Positions 22,301-37,300 of a stretch of DNA of 64,000 nt are shown here, one piece after another. Numbering within the stretch: position 1 is the stretch's first letter; every line of letters begins with the position of its first letter. Below the pieces are notes generated by a model. That model saw nothing but the letters and a program-made list of their open reading frames with translations. It made no database searches and was not told where the DNA came from. Where the stretch lies: positions 11,953,349 through 12,017,348 of the forward strand of contig NC_084715.1 of assembly GCF_033807575.1 (NCBI RefSeq), in the 5' to 3' direction. The translations under genes and the position numbers were made by a program. Origin of the DNA: Cydia pomonella (Eukaryota > Arthropoda > Insecta > Lepidoptera > Tortricidae).

Positions 22301-25300
22301 GTAGGTGGCACTGCAGTATGTCGGGCAGTCGGTGGAATAGTGTCTGGATCTTCGACGCATTCAGGATTGCAGGGCTACTTTCTTCTAAGGGCTTCTTGTA
22401 GTCCTGTGAACGAAATAGGAGATCTAAATAACATTAACTTCGGCAAAAATGTTATGAGGGGAGTATACCAGTTGTACAGTCACATATGAAAATATCGATA
22501 CGAAAAATGTGCCAAAAATATGTATACACCACCTTAATATAGGTATGGGAAATAAAGTCGTGTATACATATTTTTGGCACTTTTTTATATCGATATTTTC
22601 AGACGTGATCGTACCACGTACTCGTCTATACAAAAAGAGAAAATGTTTTTCCGCTTCTCAAGATTTTCCATTCTCCATGATTTTTAGAATGTTATTAACA
22701 CAAAAACTAGGTTCATAGGCTTCCTTTTTCCAAAATTTGCAATTTGCAAAAACCATTTATTTAAAAGCGAAACCTATAAACCTAGAATAAGCTGAAGCGA
22801 TCGACATCAAACTCAAAGTGATTTGTTAAGATTTAGTTAGTTGGAAATTTCATATACTTCCCTCTTTACGTTACCTCAAAAGGAGGGAAATAAAACTTGT
22901 AAGCCTTTCTTGTTTGTAAATTTTCGTGTCACAGTCATCAAACAGATGCTGTAGTGTTTTAACGACTGTCATTTATCTACGTAACAGCGAATCATCGGAA
23001 ATAGTTTGAGAGCCGGACATGAATAGTGACAGGGTCTATTTTTTTAAACCCGGAAATAAAAGAGTCCGGTTGAGGTAGTATAATTAAAATGTACTTGTCA
23101 GGCCAGCCGACCCACGCCAGGAGAGAGTATTTATTCAGTTATTTCGTTTAGGTAGTTTGTTCTAGCATGTGAAAATTATTTACATATTCAGTAAAAAGTT
23201 TTACGTCACGCTGTAGCAAAAAATCATTAGCGCTTAAGTTAATCTTGTCTAACTAGTAAGGCAACATAAAACCAGACTGGTAATATGCAAACGTAGGTTG
23301 TTAGTGTTACCTTGTACTTTGTCGCGTGACGTGATTGTCACATAAAAAACGTCTCTTCTCGAAATACACCTCATTATAAGTGAGGCTGTCGAGTGCAAAT
23401 ACTTTATCGATGCCTTGAGTTTGTGCAAACCAAAATACATCTTCAAACGCTGATATAAAGTTGTATTTGCTAAACGAGGTTAGGTATACAAATACATCAC
23501 AGAGCTTCAGAGCGATTCCACTATCAAACTGCCAATAAGTTGAGGTCTGGTATCTAGCTCGCAATTTAAAAGTTTTATTGCAGTTTTGGAGGCCTGGCGT
23601 TAACTCCGAACTTGGATCAATACTCTAATTTCACTCTGTTGCCAAAGTGCTTCAATGCAAAATTCAGCAGGTACTTGCTTCAAAGGTAAATTCTTTGATG
23701 TATGAGTACATATGATATAACATTACATTTGAAATTATTGCAAGAGCATACGCGAATCAACCAAGTTGTTAAATTTATTTTTACATTAGGCATAGATTGG
23801 AATTACTTTAAAACGATAATGACAGATAGGTAACCGTAAACTATTGGCTATATCATCGACCGCGAAAGACAGCACATAATGCGTGCACACATACTGTGTT
23901 TTACAGTTGGCACTTAAAATGTTATACAAAAATATGGTCCCAGCGATATTAAATATTATACTAACTACCGCCGAGATATCGTTCAACTTGCGTAAGTTAA
24001 TAGAATATACCGTCGCCTGTATGCTAATATAATAACTTCTTATTTATGCTAATACTAAATTGATTATAATATTTATAATATAACATACAAACGATTAACA
24101 CCTGGCCTTGTAATAATGTCATATGCAAAACTGTCAGGAGTGTCAGGTAACGATATTAAATATAACGGGTCATAATAAATGCATTGCCATACAACCAAGG
24201 ATACATGTGCTTTATACAACTATAAAAGAGTCGTAAATCTTAAAGATATGGGATTGCGACCTCGCTTGTAGTATGCCGTCTGCCTATTGAAATCGTTGTT
24301 TTGAAAGCAATATTCTTTATTTATTTATTTGTGTGGTACAGTCACCAGCGATAGTATCAGATCAGATAGAACAACGCGCCAAAAGTACCTGTAACATTGT
24401 AATAGTTCCACAAATAAATATGTTTTTGTAAAGCCGGTAATTAGACGGTAATTTCTTTTACTCGTGGTCTCACCAGATACTTTTACAGCTTACTTTCCTA
24501 AATCTTCTTTTTTTTTCATGTAAGATCCTAGGTTGTCTTTTGCCTAGAAAGGCCTTGTTTGCTTTCATCCAGGTATCAAGGCAGTCTACCATTACTTTAG
24601 TTTTAGTTCATATAAAGTGATGACTGTCATTATTAAAACTAAATAACTGGGTTTAGAAAAGCTCGCGAATAATTTTGCAAAAGAGCGATCCAGTTTTCGT
24701 GACATTAAAATGCATGAGTTGCAAATACCAATGAACCTAATATTGTTATGTAAGCACAAGCAGATACAAATTATAAATTTATTAGATAATATATTGAGGA
24801 AAGCGGTTTATAATCAGTTATGCAGCGACGAAGCATGAATACAGTGTTACAAAGGCGGCTAATCTTTTTCTGAACGCACGCAGACGCCGTGGGCTGTTTG
24901 TATTTATGGAAGCAAACAATAAAATTTGTTCACAATCGCAAAAGTTGATGTCACATTAAAATGGCGGCGTCGTTTAAAACAGTGACCTCGCGTTTGCGAA
25001 TACTGCCTATTCAAACCTGCCCCACTTCCTAATATGCAAATCTCTATAACATGTGAATTGTGGGCGAAACAATAACAAAAGTGGGCCAGGCAGGTTTCCG
25101 AATTTGCATATGTTGAGATTTTTGACAACCAATAAGCTACGGCTGTTGGTATTAAGGATCATGAAAATTCATAAGATGCATCTCGCTAGAACAGAGAAAA
25201 GAAATTTTAAGAAACGTATGTGTTGAAAAAATGTATGTTGACATCAAAACCTAGCTTGAACACAATAAGTAGTTTTTAGAGCCGGTTAATAGGATCTTTT

Positions 25301-28300
25301 GTTTAAAAGGAGTGAAACCAAGTAATTATTAGTTATAATGAAATAAAAAGAAGAAATTCTTAAAGAGAATGTAATGAGTTAAAATATTTATCTTTCACCC
25401 CATAAGTATCGTAACGGTCTTTTAAACAAGTGGCATATTGCGTAATTCAAAGAGAAATTCAGTAGCTGTTTTAAATCAACTTTTATAGGTTGAAGAAAGA
25501 CAGCAAGCGACTTCCCGAGCGACTAATCTCGTTACCTAAAGTAGCTGCAAGTCATAGTTTTGCAACTGTCAGCTTACGATTTAATTAACCGCCATGTCAT
25601 GTCACACCTCCGTACTGAGCGAAAATAAAAGTCGCGAGGTGTCCGATTGCGTAATAACCTATAAGAGTTATACGAACAAACAATTCTGCTATCATTCTAA
25701 GCATACTTCCTTCCCGATCACGAATTTCTCCGGAGTCATGAGAAATGTCAGCGTGTGTTATTCAGACGTTGGCATCGAAGATGTGTATCTGGAAACCAGT
25801 TTGCGAACAGTGGCTTGTGTTAGCCGGTTGACGGTTCGTCGGTGTTGCGTAAAACAAATATTTGAAACGGTCGTGTAAGGCTAATTACAGATCATTTGAG
25901 CGAGATAAACATTGCAAACTTTAATTGTTTAATCTCCATATTAGTTACATGTATAAATATTCGCAATATGTTTTAAGAAATCGAGTTTGCCATGGCGTAT
26001 AGCGTTAGATCTAGTGCAGTTTTTGTCTATTAAGAAATACCTAATTTAAATTTGCACGAGTATGAATTGCACAATTCTAAATGTCATAGTATGCTTACAC
26101 ATACTTAGTGGTCATAAAAACAAGCAAACGTTTCTAGAATGTAATGCAGGGTCATTTTGAGTGCTCACAACTTTTGTGTACATCTAAATAATGTTATAAC
26201 AGACAAATGTATATATTTCTAAACAACATATGTTCGTATAAACTCTTCACATGATTTACGACTTTAAAAAGTTAAAGATGTTTTTAAAACGACCGTTTAA
26301 AGTTTAATTCAACTTAAAAAAGGGAGGTTAAGGTACACCTAAAAAGTCGGCTTGCCGAATGTAATTTGCTGTAAGCCAACCATGAAACCACAGAGCGGTA
26401 AAAGTCTTTAAACTTTAAACACCGCTTTTGGCTTAGCGCCAAGGGTTGGTCTGTGTTATCAGATTTGCTAACAACACAGCGCATATTAAGCTGTCATTCC
26501 TCCAGCCAAATACTTTTAATCTAGGGAGTGGAATGCGTTCCCGCTGTTGTCCATATTCCTTGTGGACTACGATACAAATCTTTAAGACTATTGCTGAACC
26601 AGTGAACTTTACCTTATTTGTCACCAATGTCAAAATACATACAAATGAAGCGTATAGGGAAGAGTGGGGGAATTGGGAACATTTAATTTCAAACGCTCTA
26701 AAAAGATATAAAAATGTCATAAGTCGAATTAATTTTTATGCTAACCGTTAGTTTGGTTATCTGTCTATTTAATTTTAACAATTTTAAGTTAACGTTATCC
26801 TACTAAACTTGGGCGAAAACAAAAGCCTTGCCGTTCCTTTTTACCCGAAACTGTATGGGGTAATTGGAAACACTGAATACACCTCGATTTCGGGGTTGGT
26901 CCCATAGCACAAGTTGCTCAGTATAATCCCAAAACCTCCCTGGCAACGGGAATGCACATATTTTTGCCACCTTGTATATCTCACTATTTTTAAATACCCG
27001 CTGTTCCCAATTCCCCCAGTCTCCCCTATGTAGTTAGATTAACCGAAGATGGTAGACAACAGGCGGTCTTATCGCTAAAGACCGATCTCTTCCAGACAAC
27101 CTTTGGGTAGAGGAGACAAGACAACAAAACAAAAACAAGTAATGCGAGTAGGTGAGTAACAGTAACGTAATAAGCAACTAGAAAGTTTAAAAAACCTTGT
27201 CACAATGACAATAATATAAGATTCCCTAAACGATATCATCCGCCGATCTCTTGCTACCGTCAACGCGCCGGCTATCCTTGAACCAAACGGCGTTTCGAGG
27301 GACGATGGCAAGAGACCGGACGGTATGACCCTGGTCCCATGGAAGATGGGTCGAGTGCTAGTCTGGGACGCCACATGCGTCGATATACTGGCACCGTCCC
27401 ATCTACCAAGAACTTCGGCCAAGGCTGGGGCAGCTGCCGAGGCGGCTGAAACCAAAAAGGTTTCCAAATATCGAAGTCTCGGCCCCCAATACCACTTTGT
27501 GGCGTTTGGAGTCGAGACACTAGGGCCGTGAAGTCCAAGCGCCAAGATACTATTTAAGGAAATGAGTAAAAGGCTCATAGACTCTACCGGTGACCAGAGA
27601 GCTGGCAGCTTTCTCTCGCAGCGCATAAGTATTGCCATTCAGCGAGGGAATGCTGCCAGCATCTTTGGCACAATGCCGCGGGGGCCTTATTTAGATATAT
27701 TTTAATTTAGATTAGTTTTTACCATTTTGTTTTATTACGTGCTGTATGTTTCCCATTCAATGTAATTTTTAATAGAATAAAAAAAATCAGATTCCCTAGC
27801 TTTCCTATTGGTTGTCACTGTGACAAGGTACGATGTAGGACATATACTTAAATTAAATGTAAAATATAGCTTTCTATGAAAAATAGTTTTAATCATTGGT
27901 CACTGACTAACAAGTTCGAAGTATGGAAGGAAATATGCCTGTAAAGTAGGCTAGGGCTATAAATGCTATATATAAATAGGATGAAAACTGCGGTTAGGCA
28001 CATAATTTATTTGATAAATTTATCAACAAATCGGACTAGCTTGAAACACCGCTTAGCAAGTTGTATATATACTTATGTAACATTAAATCGATTATTAGAA
28101 TAAATAGTAACTGGTTAGTTAGCCAAATAACGAATAATGTAAATAATAGATTTTAAGTACCTAGTATTAAGACATGACATGTAAAATATATTTTATCAAT
28201 AAATTATCGTATCGTATCGTATGGACATTACTACGTAACTAATAAAAATCCGCAGCGCAAGAGTTTTCGGACATCGAGTTTGCAACGATATCCGTTTCTA

Positions 28301-31300
28301 TCTCGTAATTCTCGTACTAGGTAGTTAGTCGCTTCGGGTCACCTGATTGACGTTTTCATTGCTTTTACGTGAATTCGGATCACAACGAGTGGAAGACGCG
28401 ATTAAGTAGCAAGCATCCTTCCTGCTCGACTAAAGGCGTCATTTGCTTATCAAAGCGCCGTCGAGACGATTAGCGAACACGACATCAGCCCATTCAATGC
28501 GTCGTATAGAACTGTGATTACGTGGGTGAATTTTTACGACCGGCGACTGCATACTACATTGTGCGCTTTTCGCGTAATCAGCAGTATAAAATTTACGTTG
28601 TCGAGCCGCTGCAGTGTCGCGACCTATAGTGCAAGGTCTGTAGAATAATGTCGTATCGTATGAATAACTATTAGACCGCAGTATGACTTCTGATCCTTGT
28701 AGTAGGGTTCCCAGGCTCTAAGAAATCTGATGTTGCCAGGCTCGAAAGTGGTGCCGTTCGCCTCACCAGTTCCTTGAATTTCCCCCTTACAAATCTCATA
28801 CATTAGTCGTCGAAAATATCACACCGTTTTCAAAAGTCGTAATTACGTGATTCTAGCTCTTAGCGTAATTGCATTATCTGATTGTTAGGTATTCGTAGCA
28901 ATTTAAAGAACATTTAATTACCTTTACATGGATATATTTCTTACTTTATGAGAAACATTGTATTCTTGAATTAAAACTGTTTAAAAAAAGCAAAAATTAA
29001 AACAATTATGTATTTGAAATATCGTCGCACCGAATTGTGATTATGAGGCTGATGTTTTACGACCGGCAACTGCATTGCTACATGTTGGTGTCGCGTAATC
29101 AGCAGTATATAAAACTTACATTGACGAGCCGCTGCAGCGTCGCGACGTACGAGTTCTCGCTGTGTATAATGGCGGCGACGACGTGCCGTCGCCGCAGCTG
29201 CACGGCCGTCAGCGCGTCCGGCGGCGGCGCGAGCGAGGGTGGCGCCACACGCCCGCCGCGCACCTCACCGCCGCATGAGAAGAGGTCCTCTTCAAGCTGG
29301 AATGAAAAAGTTGATGTTATTATCGTGTAGAGAATATGCTGGTGCAGCTTGTGGTTGTAGTGGGCTATTCCTTCGCGTGGCAAATTCCCATTCCAACAAT
29401 TCTAAAATGATGTATGCCACTTTAAGGGTTAAACGCTTGTGTTGAAAAATTTGACACGTTATGTGACATGGGATCAGAGCTTTTGACCGCAATGCAATGG
29501 AGTCGTGACAAAGGCGTAGAGGTTATTGTTGCTGGCGGTTTGCGGTTGCAGTTACGCTGTTTTAAATATATACTCGTACATCTACCTTAGGAGGTACGTA
29601 GATGAAGTATATATTTAATTAGTATTAAATAAAATATATACTTTTACATAATATTAATAACATACATTATTATTATGGAGACATGGGAAATAAGCGTCAA
29701 GTTAGCACATATACCTAGAGGTTTCTTTATAGGTATTAAAGCATAAGTACATTTACTGGATGACGGATAATTCGTGACCACTAATGAGAATTATTAATAA
29801 ACCATTTCTCTTCGTTACTCATCACCATCTGAGATGTAGAGCCTAACGTGGGATACCGACTGCGGCGTGTCGCCCAGGGCTATTCTTAGTAACTGTGTTT
29901 TGGTTCCTTTTTAATAGCCATTTTAAATCGCTATTATAAAGAATATAATTATAAACGTGGGTTTAAGGCATAAGTATTTAAAGTGATTATTCAATAAGCA
30001 AGCACGCAAGCCAATAAATATAAACAGCGAACTTCCATGACCATAAAGAGACAACTCATGCAACTTAATGAAGTGTCGGTTAAGTGAATATTACGGTATC
30101 AGCGCTTAAGTCATGGGACTAAGGCTTAGGTCACCGCTGCACACACAATAGCTGCATAATTGCATCAATTACTGCGCTATGCAACATGCAACTGAGATAC
30201 CATCCGCGATGCATGTGCACTGTGTTTGCTAAACAAACGTGTTAGGCTGTTTTTCCACCAGAGATGTGCGGAGGTAGCGATACGATAAGTGAGTAAAGAA
30301 TAAGCCATGAAACTGTTTTCACCAAAGCTAAGCAACTCAGCACCGCGGCTAAGCTTCCTGTGTAAAGAAAGACATGCTCGGTGGGCAAGTTTACATCAAA
30401 ACATCACTAACTATATGAAAAACTTGAACAATAAAACACTAACTCATATGCAGATGTTTAAGTTCTGGCTGTCCCAATTAACGGACCATTTGTTAGTATC
30501 ACAAAAGATTATAGTTAAAAGTGCCGTAATGGGACGAACATGCAGGAAACGAACAAAAACTTCAAACAAGGTTTTACGTGAATTTTAATAACATATAGTT
30601 GATATGAACTTGCTCCTTGTGCTCGTCTCGAATTAGCTCGTACATTCATTTAAATAAACATAGTTTAGTTGAATCAGTTTCGAGTAGGTAGTGCTAAGTC
30701 AAGATATACGAGTATAAACGACATCAATTGGTGGACAGTCCTAGTTACGTAGCCCAACACATCTCTCGTGGAAATAAAGGATTAGCCAGTTGCGTAGAAA
30801 CCACACCAGACAATATCTTATCCGTCACGTGAACTAAACCAGACAGAGAACCGACAAGAAAACACATTTGCACGTAAACGTCAAAAGTAACATCCTCCAC
30901 CGCACTCACGTCATACTCGGCCATGCAATACTCGGCTTTATCACTAAGAAGCTTCACACAGAACATGGTTAGATCGGCGAGAAACCGAGCAGGGCACACG
31001 ATTTAAAATTTACTTTTGACATTTACGAATAGCACGTTATTCACGTAATGACACTAAGAGCAAACTGAGATATTACAATCGTATACATGGATCTCCGTTG
31101 AGGCACTGTACACCCGCCCATGATTGTATCACCGTGTTTTCTTATTATTTGTTCATAGCAAACTAGGATCCACATGACCGGCCGTACGACTGGTTCGTTA
31201 CTGCGCTCGTTGAAAGAATGCCCAATGACCGCGTGAATCATTCTATAATATAAATGTGAATCATGTACATATATCCTTCCTCGTATTAATTTGATATACA

Positions 31301-34300
31301 TATAGTAATGTTATGGTCTGTGACCAATGAGCGGAGTCCTTTAATTCCAGAAATTGTCGGTGCGAGTCAATGGCCTGTTTGTTGAGTGTTGGTGCTGTGT
31401 TGTTTGCTTTAATGTGTATAATTGGAGGAAGACCTAGTTCATTAGTAACCCTAGCCTAGAATTATGAATGAGGACGTTAGGCTAACAAGGCACGTTTGTG
31501 AATGGGTTTATTTTATTCATCATGACAGTATTGTACTCGTATGACGTAAGTCCTGCCTGTGAGTGATAGATGGAGTTACTATTTATTTCGTGTATTATGA
31601 CATACGCAAATATGTTAGCATAGAGTGCTCACTTCATACATTAGTTTTCTTACCAACATCCTTTTTATTTTCGTAGTCGACATGTAGCGTCAAGTAGCGG
31701 ATTACAGTACCGGTACTTGACACTAGATGTCACGAGTGTCGCGACTGACGAAAAGTGTATTGCTGAAAATTTTACAACTAATATTACAAGCAGAAGGGGT
31801 TGAAAATAGAGTTCCGGTTAATCTGTAATAATAGCTAAAAATGGTTGAGCATTAATTAGACTTTATGTTCGCCGCGACATCTATTGTCAAGTAGCAGTAC
31901 TAATAAATACTTGATGCTAATAATAATGTTTTAGTACGAAAACGGATGTATGGAGTGAGCACTCTATGCTTACTTATTGTTTTATGATTATGATGAATTA
32001 TGAGTTACTATTAAACTATGATATTTACTTATTTGTAGTTGGTTAACTTTAAAAATAATTGCACAGGAGCTTTCCCTCCACTAGGTGCCTACTAAATTGT
32101 TGTAGAGTCACCTTCGATAACCAACAATTGTTTCTAAATCGAAATATTGAATTGACCCAAACAGCATACAATGCCGACACTAAATACCAATGAGATAAAA
32201 ATGTATTCTTCCATATATATATATATATGTTTGGATGACCGGTGTAGCCTAGTGGGTATCATAAAGCCCTGCCTATGAACTATGAAGCGGAATATGTCCT
32301 GGGTTCGAATCCCGGTAAGGGCATTTATTTGTGTGATTACGGATATTTGTACCTGACTCATGGGTGTTTTGTATGTATTTAAGTATTTCTATATTATACT
32401 AGCTTTTGCCCGCGGCTTCGCCCGCGTACTAAGCAAAATAAATGTTCTGAGTTTGACCCGTCTGTTTGTATGAACGCATGTAGGTGTGTATGTTTGTCCA
32501 TGATCATTAGATTTAGAATCATGTTCTGAAAAATACATGAAGTGTTCAACAACTTTTTACTTGTTAAAGTACTTCCTTATGAACAACATTTTTTGCCATG
32601 TTTGAAGCAATAGAACCAAACTTTGAGGTGAACTTACACGGGAGCACGCCAGCACGCCACATAGAACTGACCGTGGGAGAAACAGTCCTGTCGTGATATC
32701 TATTAGGATAACGCGGGTCTCATTCCATACCTCAAAAGCTAAAATAGAACCCTTATATGATCACGTGTGGCTGTCTGTCAATCCATCTGTTACAACCGAT
32801 TTGCTCCGAAACTACTGAACCGATTGAATTGCAATTTGGCAAAAATACTTTCAACATTTTACATGTCCACAATAATAAATTTTAAAATAATTCAATGACA
32901 TTTTCTTAAATAACGTCCCAAAAAACAATAAAACGACACCCATATTGATATTTAGTCATTTCAACCCCATCGCACCCTATCGGAATTTGTATGTCACGTC
33001 CACTTCGTTAGATTTTACAATCGTTGTTATTTTCGTAATCAGCGACCCGATAAACCATAAAAATAATACCTACGTTGATTTTATTTTCCGTCCACCTCGT
33101 TAGATTTTAAAATCGTTGTTATTTTCGTAATCAGCGACCCGATAAACCATAGAAATAATACCCACGTTGATTTTATTTTCCGTCCACCTCGTTAGATTTT
33201 AAAATCGTTGTTATTTTCGTAATCAGCAACCCGATAAACCACAGAAATAATACCCATTTAGATATTTAGACTTAATCACCATATTTCTCCCTTTTAGGGG
33301 TTGAATTCTCAAAAAACCTGAAACACGTGTTTACTCATTCAACGTTAGGAATACTCTTGTGAAGTTTCGAATAAAATAGTCAAACTAATCTTGTTTCCCC
33401 ATGCAAATTTTGGACTCCCATTTTACCCCCTTAGGGGGTGAATTAAGAAAAATCCTTTCTTATGCACCTAAAGAACCTACGTGCCAAATTTGGAATCTCT
33501 AGAATCAGCGGTTTAGGCTGTGCGTTGATATGCCAGTCAGTCAGTCAGTTTCTTCTTTTATATATTTCCTTGGATATATCCTTGTCTGAGCAGCTGGCCA
33601 CTTTACAACAGACAGGAACTTAGACGAACGTAAGAATTTCCATGATTTTCTACCTAAAATGACCAACATCCCACCGCAATGTTCATAGCTCCAAACCAAC
33701 GGAATAACAGTTCGAAAGTACCGTTAACAAAATAAAAATATTGTGGTTTTTGGTGACTAATATGCGGTAGTGCTGTTCTACTTTACATCCATTAACACCA
33801 TGTTTAAACTTTAATTGCATTAAAATAAATAGTAATTATATTTAAACACTTTTTTATTAGTTAAGTGAACAGTAAGTGCGTCAATGGTTAATCAAATTGC
33901 GGTTACAGCAAAAGTCCGACGCGTCATTATAAATGTTGGAACAAAACATGTCGGTAATTGTCTGGGAGGAAGATTCTCGTTATTTCCTTCCGTCGTGTTA
34001 CGTGTCATGTGTCAGTCCGTACCTGGACGTAAACAAACAATCTTGATAACAATAACAACATTGCACGCTGGTGACTCGGTAATCTGTATTAAGGTCTCGG
34101 TGAAAGCAAATAATGAAGGATTTGAGACTTGTGATTGAAAGCGTATGCCTTTAAGTGTTTTGGTTGAGCTTAATACATTTATGAGAACAGGCATTGTATT
34201 TGGATCACCTACACGTAGGAGATAGTTATTATTTCGATCGATAGGCAAAATTATTAAGTGTGATTAACAACGGAATAAATAATAATTTAAGGTTCATATT

Positions 34301-37300
34301 TGTTAGCCAAGCCATGACTAATACATAAATGAGTTTCTCTCAAAAGTTTGAACACCTGACCGCACCGTTTCTATACTAATATTCCATTGAATCACCGCGC
34401 CAAATCGTATCGCCCATTCCTTTGAACTTCGCTGAAGTAAATTGGAAATTTACCTGTTTATTTTCACTGCTATACCTTGGGTGATTAATTTGCTTTTAAG
34501 AATTTATTTATTTTTAGACGAATTTCGCAGATTTAGGAAAACAACAAAAACATCCATTCTATTTTTAGAGATTTGTTGATTCTCTAACAATACGCGCAAA
34601 AAGTTAATATTTTGGCAATCGTGGCCTCCAACCTCCAATGATGTCACAATATGAGAAACGCGTTGATAAGTTGGCAATGCGGCAAACTAAAATATTAGTC
34701 TAATAAACTCTTAATTTTGCAAATTTCACAGTTACGACCCAGTTATTTTTGAATAAAATAAAATAACTTAGTTTTTGCTAAGTAATCACGAGTACGAGTA
34801 AGTAGACAGCATTACCTGAGAGCGCTTTGCTCTTTTTATCTGTTGTTTTCGACAATAATTTAGGAATCGGTAAAATGTCGTCGCTTGTGTAAGATTACGA
34901 AAATACTGCAGCAGGCCCAGTATAAACGTGATCTGTTCTGATGCTGTTTCAGCAGCGCTCTACGCGCGTGACAGATTTGTGGGTGTACCTACAATTCTAC
35001 ATGTACATTGTACTCGTAGTTGTTAAATTACCTCAGGGAGCTTCGGCATCTTGTCGCTCTCATGTGTGTGCATGTCATACTGGTGTGTCGAGCCTCTCCT
35101 GACGCTGAACCAGCGTGCCAAGCGCCCCCCGCCCTCGTCCTCTGGCGGCGGCGCGGGGGGCGCGGGCGTGGCGCCCCCGCTGCGCCAGCGCTCGCATAGC
35201 TCGCGGGCCCGACTGAGGGTGTTGCGTAGCTGACCGCTGCTCCTGGAGGCAAAGTTGCTCTTTTAATTTAATGACCTATAAATCTATTATGATCTCAATC
35301 TATGTAGGCAAACAAGCCGGAGGTAGGCTTATAATCGTAGTCCATCAGATTTGTGAATTTGTCCATTAAAATAAAGTGCCGAATATGTATTGCATTATCA
35401 TACTTGTTTCTCTTTGATTTGAAAAATTTGCCTTTATGTAGATTTTAACGAGTCAGTAAACAAATTCGTATAAATATATAGGTACGGTTTATCATTTTCG
35501 TATAACTAAACTCGTCATTAACTGAGCATTTAGCTAAACGACAAACGTTTATCTTTAAATGATCCCATCCAGTTTCATGTTTATGAAAACGAAACATCGA
35601 TAAGCAGTCGAGATATGTTTAACGGCCATTACATTTACATTAATTGGCGTTTAATTAATAGGATCTAAGCAATTAAAGATACACGGAAGTCATTTAATTA
35701 TACGGGGGAAATGTTATACGCCATAATAATCGGTGAAACTTCAAATAGAAACTGCAGATGGATCAGTGGCTCGGCGTTGTTCGTGGTAATAGTATTAGTC
35801 GCTCGGAGACCCTGATCCCTATTAAGGTTTAATGCCTTTCGCATTTCTTAATGCTTGCTACACACAGACCGGTATAGTAATAGTGAAGTGGAATAGTATA
35901 CACGGTGAAACCATCACTCGAGTCATGAAGGATTGAAATAGAAACTAAATAAATTTAATACCGATGTGAGCAAATTATAAATAAGTCATATAGGTACGGT
36001 CACGTCTGAAAATATCGATACGAAAAAAGTCCAAAAATATGGGTACACGACTTTATTGCCCATATATTAAGTTAATGTATACATATTTTTGGCACGTTTT
36101 TCGTATCGATATCAGACGTGACTGTACTTACAAAAATAATGTTATCGAAAAAGCGACTCTGAACCGAATCATAGTTTGTGTTTATAAATTACATATAGTG
36201 TTTTTCACATTCAGTATTTATTTCTTGCAAACCATGGTACATAGATCGCGTACGACGACAGCTATCATCTAAACATCTCCATACAATTTATAATCTTGTA
36301 TTGACATAACGACCGTCACCGTACCCAAGCTATTTGAAAAATATACAAGTATATTTCAGTTTAAGAGGATCCTGATACCGTTATTCAGGCTTCAGGCATA
36401 AAGGTACTTAATTGTTGGGCATTTTTTGATCGTGGCTATATCTGTAGGGAAAAGGAGAGTCAAATTAGAGCATTAATATATGCATAGAAAATTACATGGT
36501 GCTATACGAATTTGTAAGGTTGGAAGATACTCTGCCTATACGAGAACATCTTCTATAGGTAATTCTATATCATCCTGAGTATACTGGTTGCCGTTGTGCT
36601 ACCTGTCTAGTAGATACAGGAACCGAGCAAGTTTTTTACAGGCACAGACACAATTACCTATGCTTAAAGTCCCGCAAATGCCAGATTGCGTAGAAATGCG
36701 AAATGTGAATGCGTCAGACCAAGAAAATGATGATTCTATTCACATTATCCTAGTTCTGTTTTGCAACGCAACCGAGCTTTATGTTTGGCATTGTACCAAA
36801 TGTACCAATATCCTCGTTTACTGTTTACTCAGCCCGTAGATGCTAGGTCTACCTAGTTAGTAATAATCTCCCTGTAAAAAATACAAGAACGGGGCCCCAT
36901 TTCATGTTGATTATTACTCTGTCATTGAAATATTTTCTCATGAATTGATAGGTTATCACATAATGTGATATATGGCCCGACATTGTCGGGCTGAGAGCGG
37001 AAACAGAAGCTATAAACTTATTTATGATTTAACATGAATATTAGCATCATTTGCGAGTTCACCGGTGACATTGCTCCATACTTCAATATGGTTTCACGAT
37101 CTGGCATTAAACAAGTCAAAAAGCCACCTGGTATTTAAATATCGTAAAGCATTGCATCAATGGCAGATGAGATCTGCGCTGTCATTGTTGAAGCCAAGCA
37201 ATCGACTCTCGAACAATCGGTCAATAATAATAAAATGACAATAGAGCAATTAGCTTTGACAAATACCTACTAAACAACGAATCCCACCGGAGTAGGACAA

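Larger units (their letters stand above)
22615..29119 (-). other. Rest of RhoGEF intron (22404-29119)
   Basis: AT-rich. Recognised contents are a TIR element (26654-27029), a LINE nuclease-domain fragment (27239-27788) and a duplicated, decayed exon end (28511-28624). The stretch 22615-26650 has nothing I can support. Confidence 0.6.
29297..35031 (-). other. RhoGEF intron with TE cluster
   Basis: A 5.7-kb AT-rich intron. It contains a TIR element (31617-31970), SINE copy 2 (32236-32398) and a 1.2-kb unclassified repeat (32399-33570) with an internal tandem repeat. Nothing else is supported in 29297-31616 or 33571-35031. Confidence 0.6.

Noticed and set aside
24290..24420. Repeat-like segment with TACAGTCACCAGCGATAGTA
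   Set aside because: It resembles a frequent lepidopteran repeat word, but there is only one copy and no ends can be defined here.
25594..25878. 94-codon plus-strand ORF
   Set aside because: Composition like the surrounding intron and no recognised domain; consistent with chance length.
27075..27638. 187-codon minus-strand ORF
   Set aside because: Antisense shadow of the plus-strand retroelement domain (RPDG...WDATCVD), which is clearly the coding strand.
33884..34138. 84-codon plus-strand ORF
   Set aside because: No family resemblance, ordinary AT-rich codon content and no flanking splice or promoter signals.
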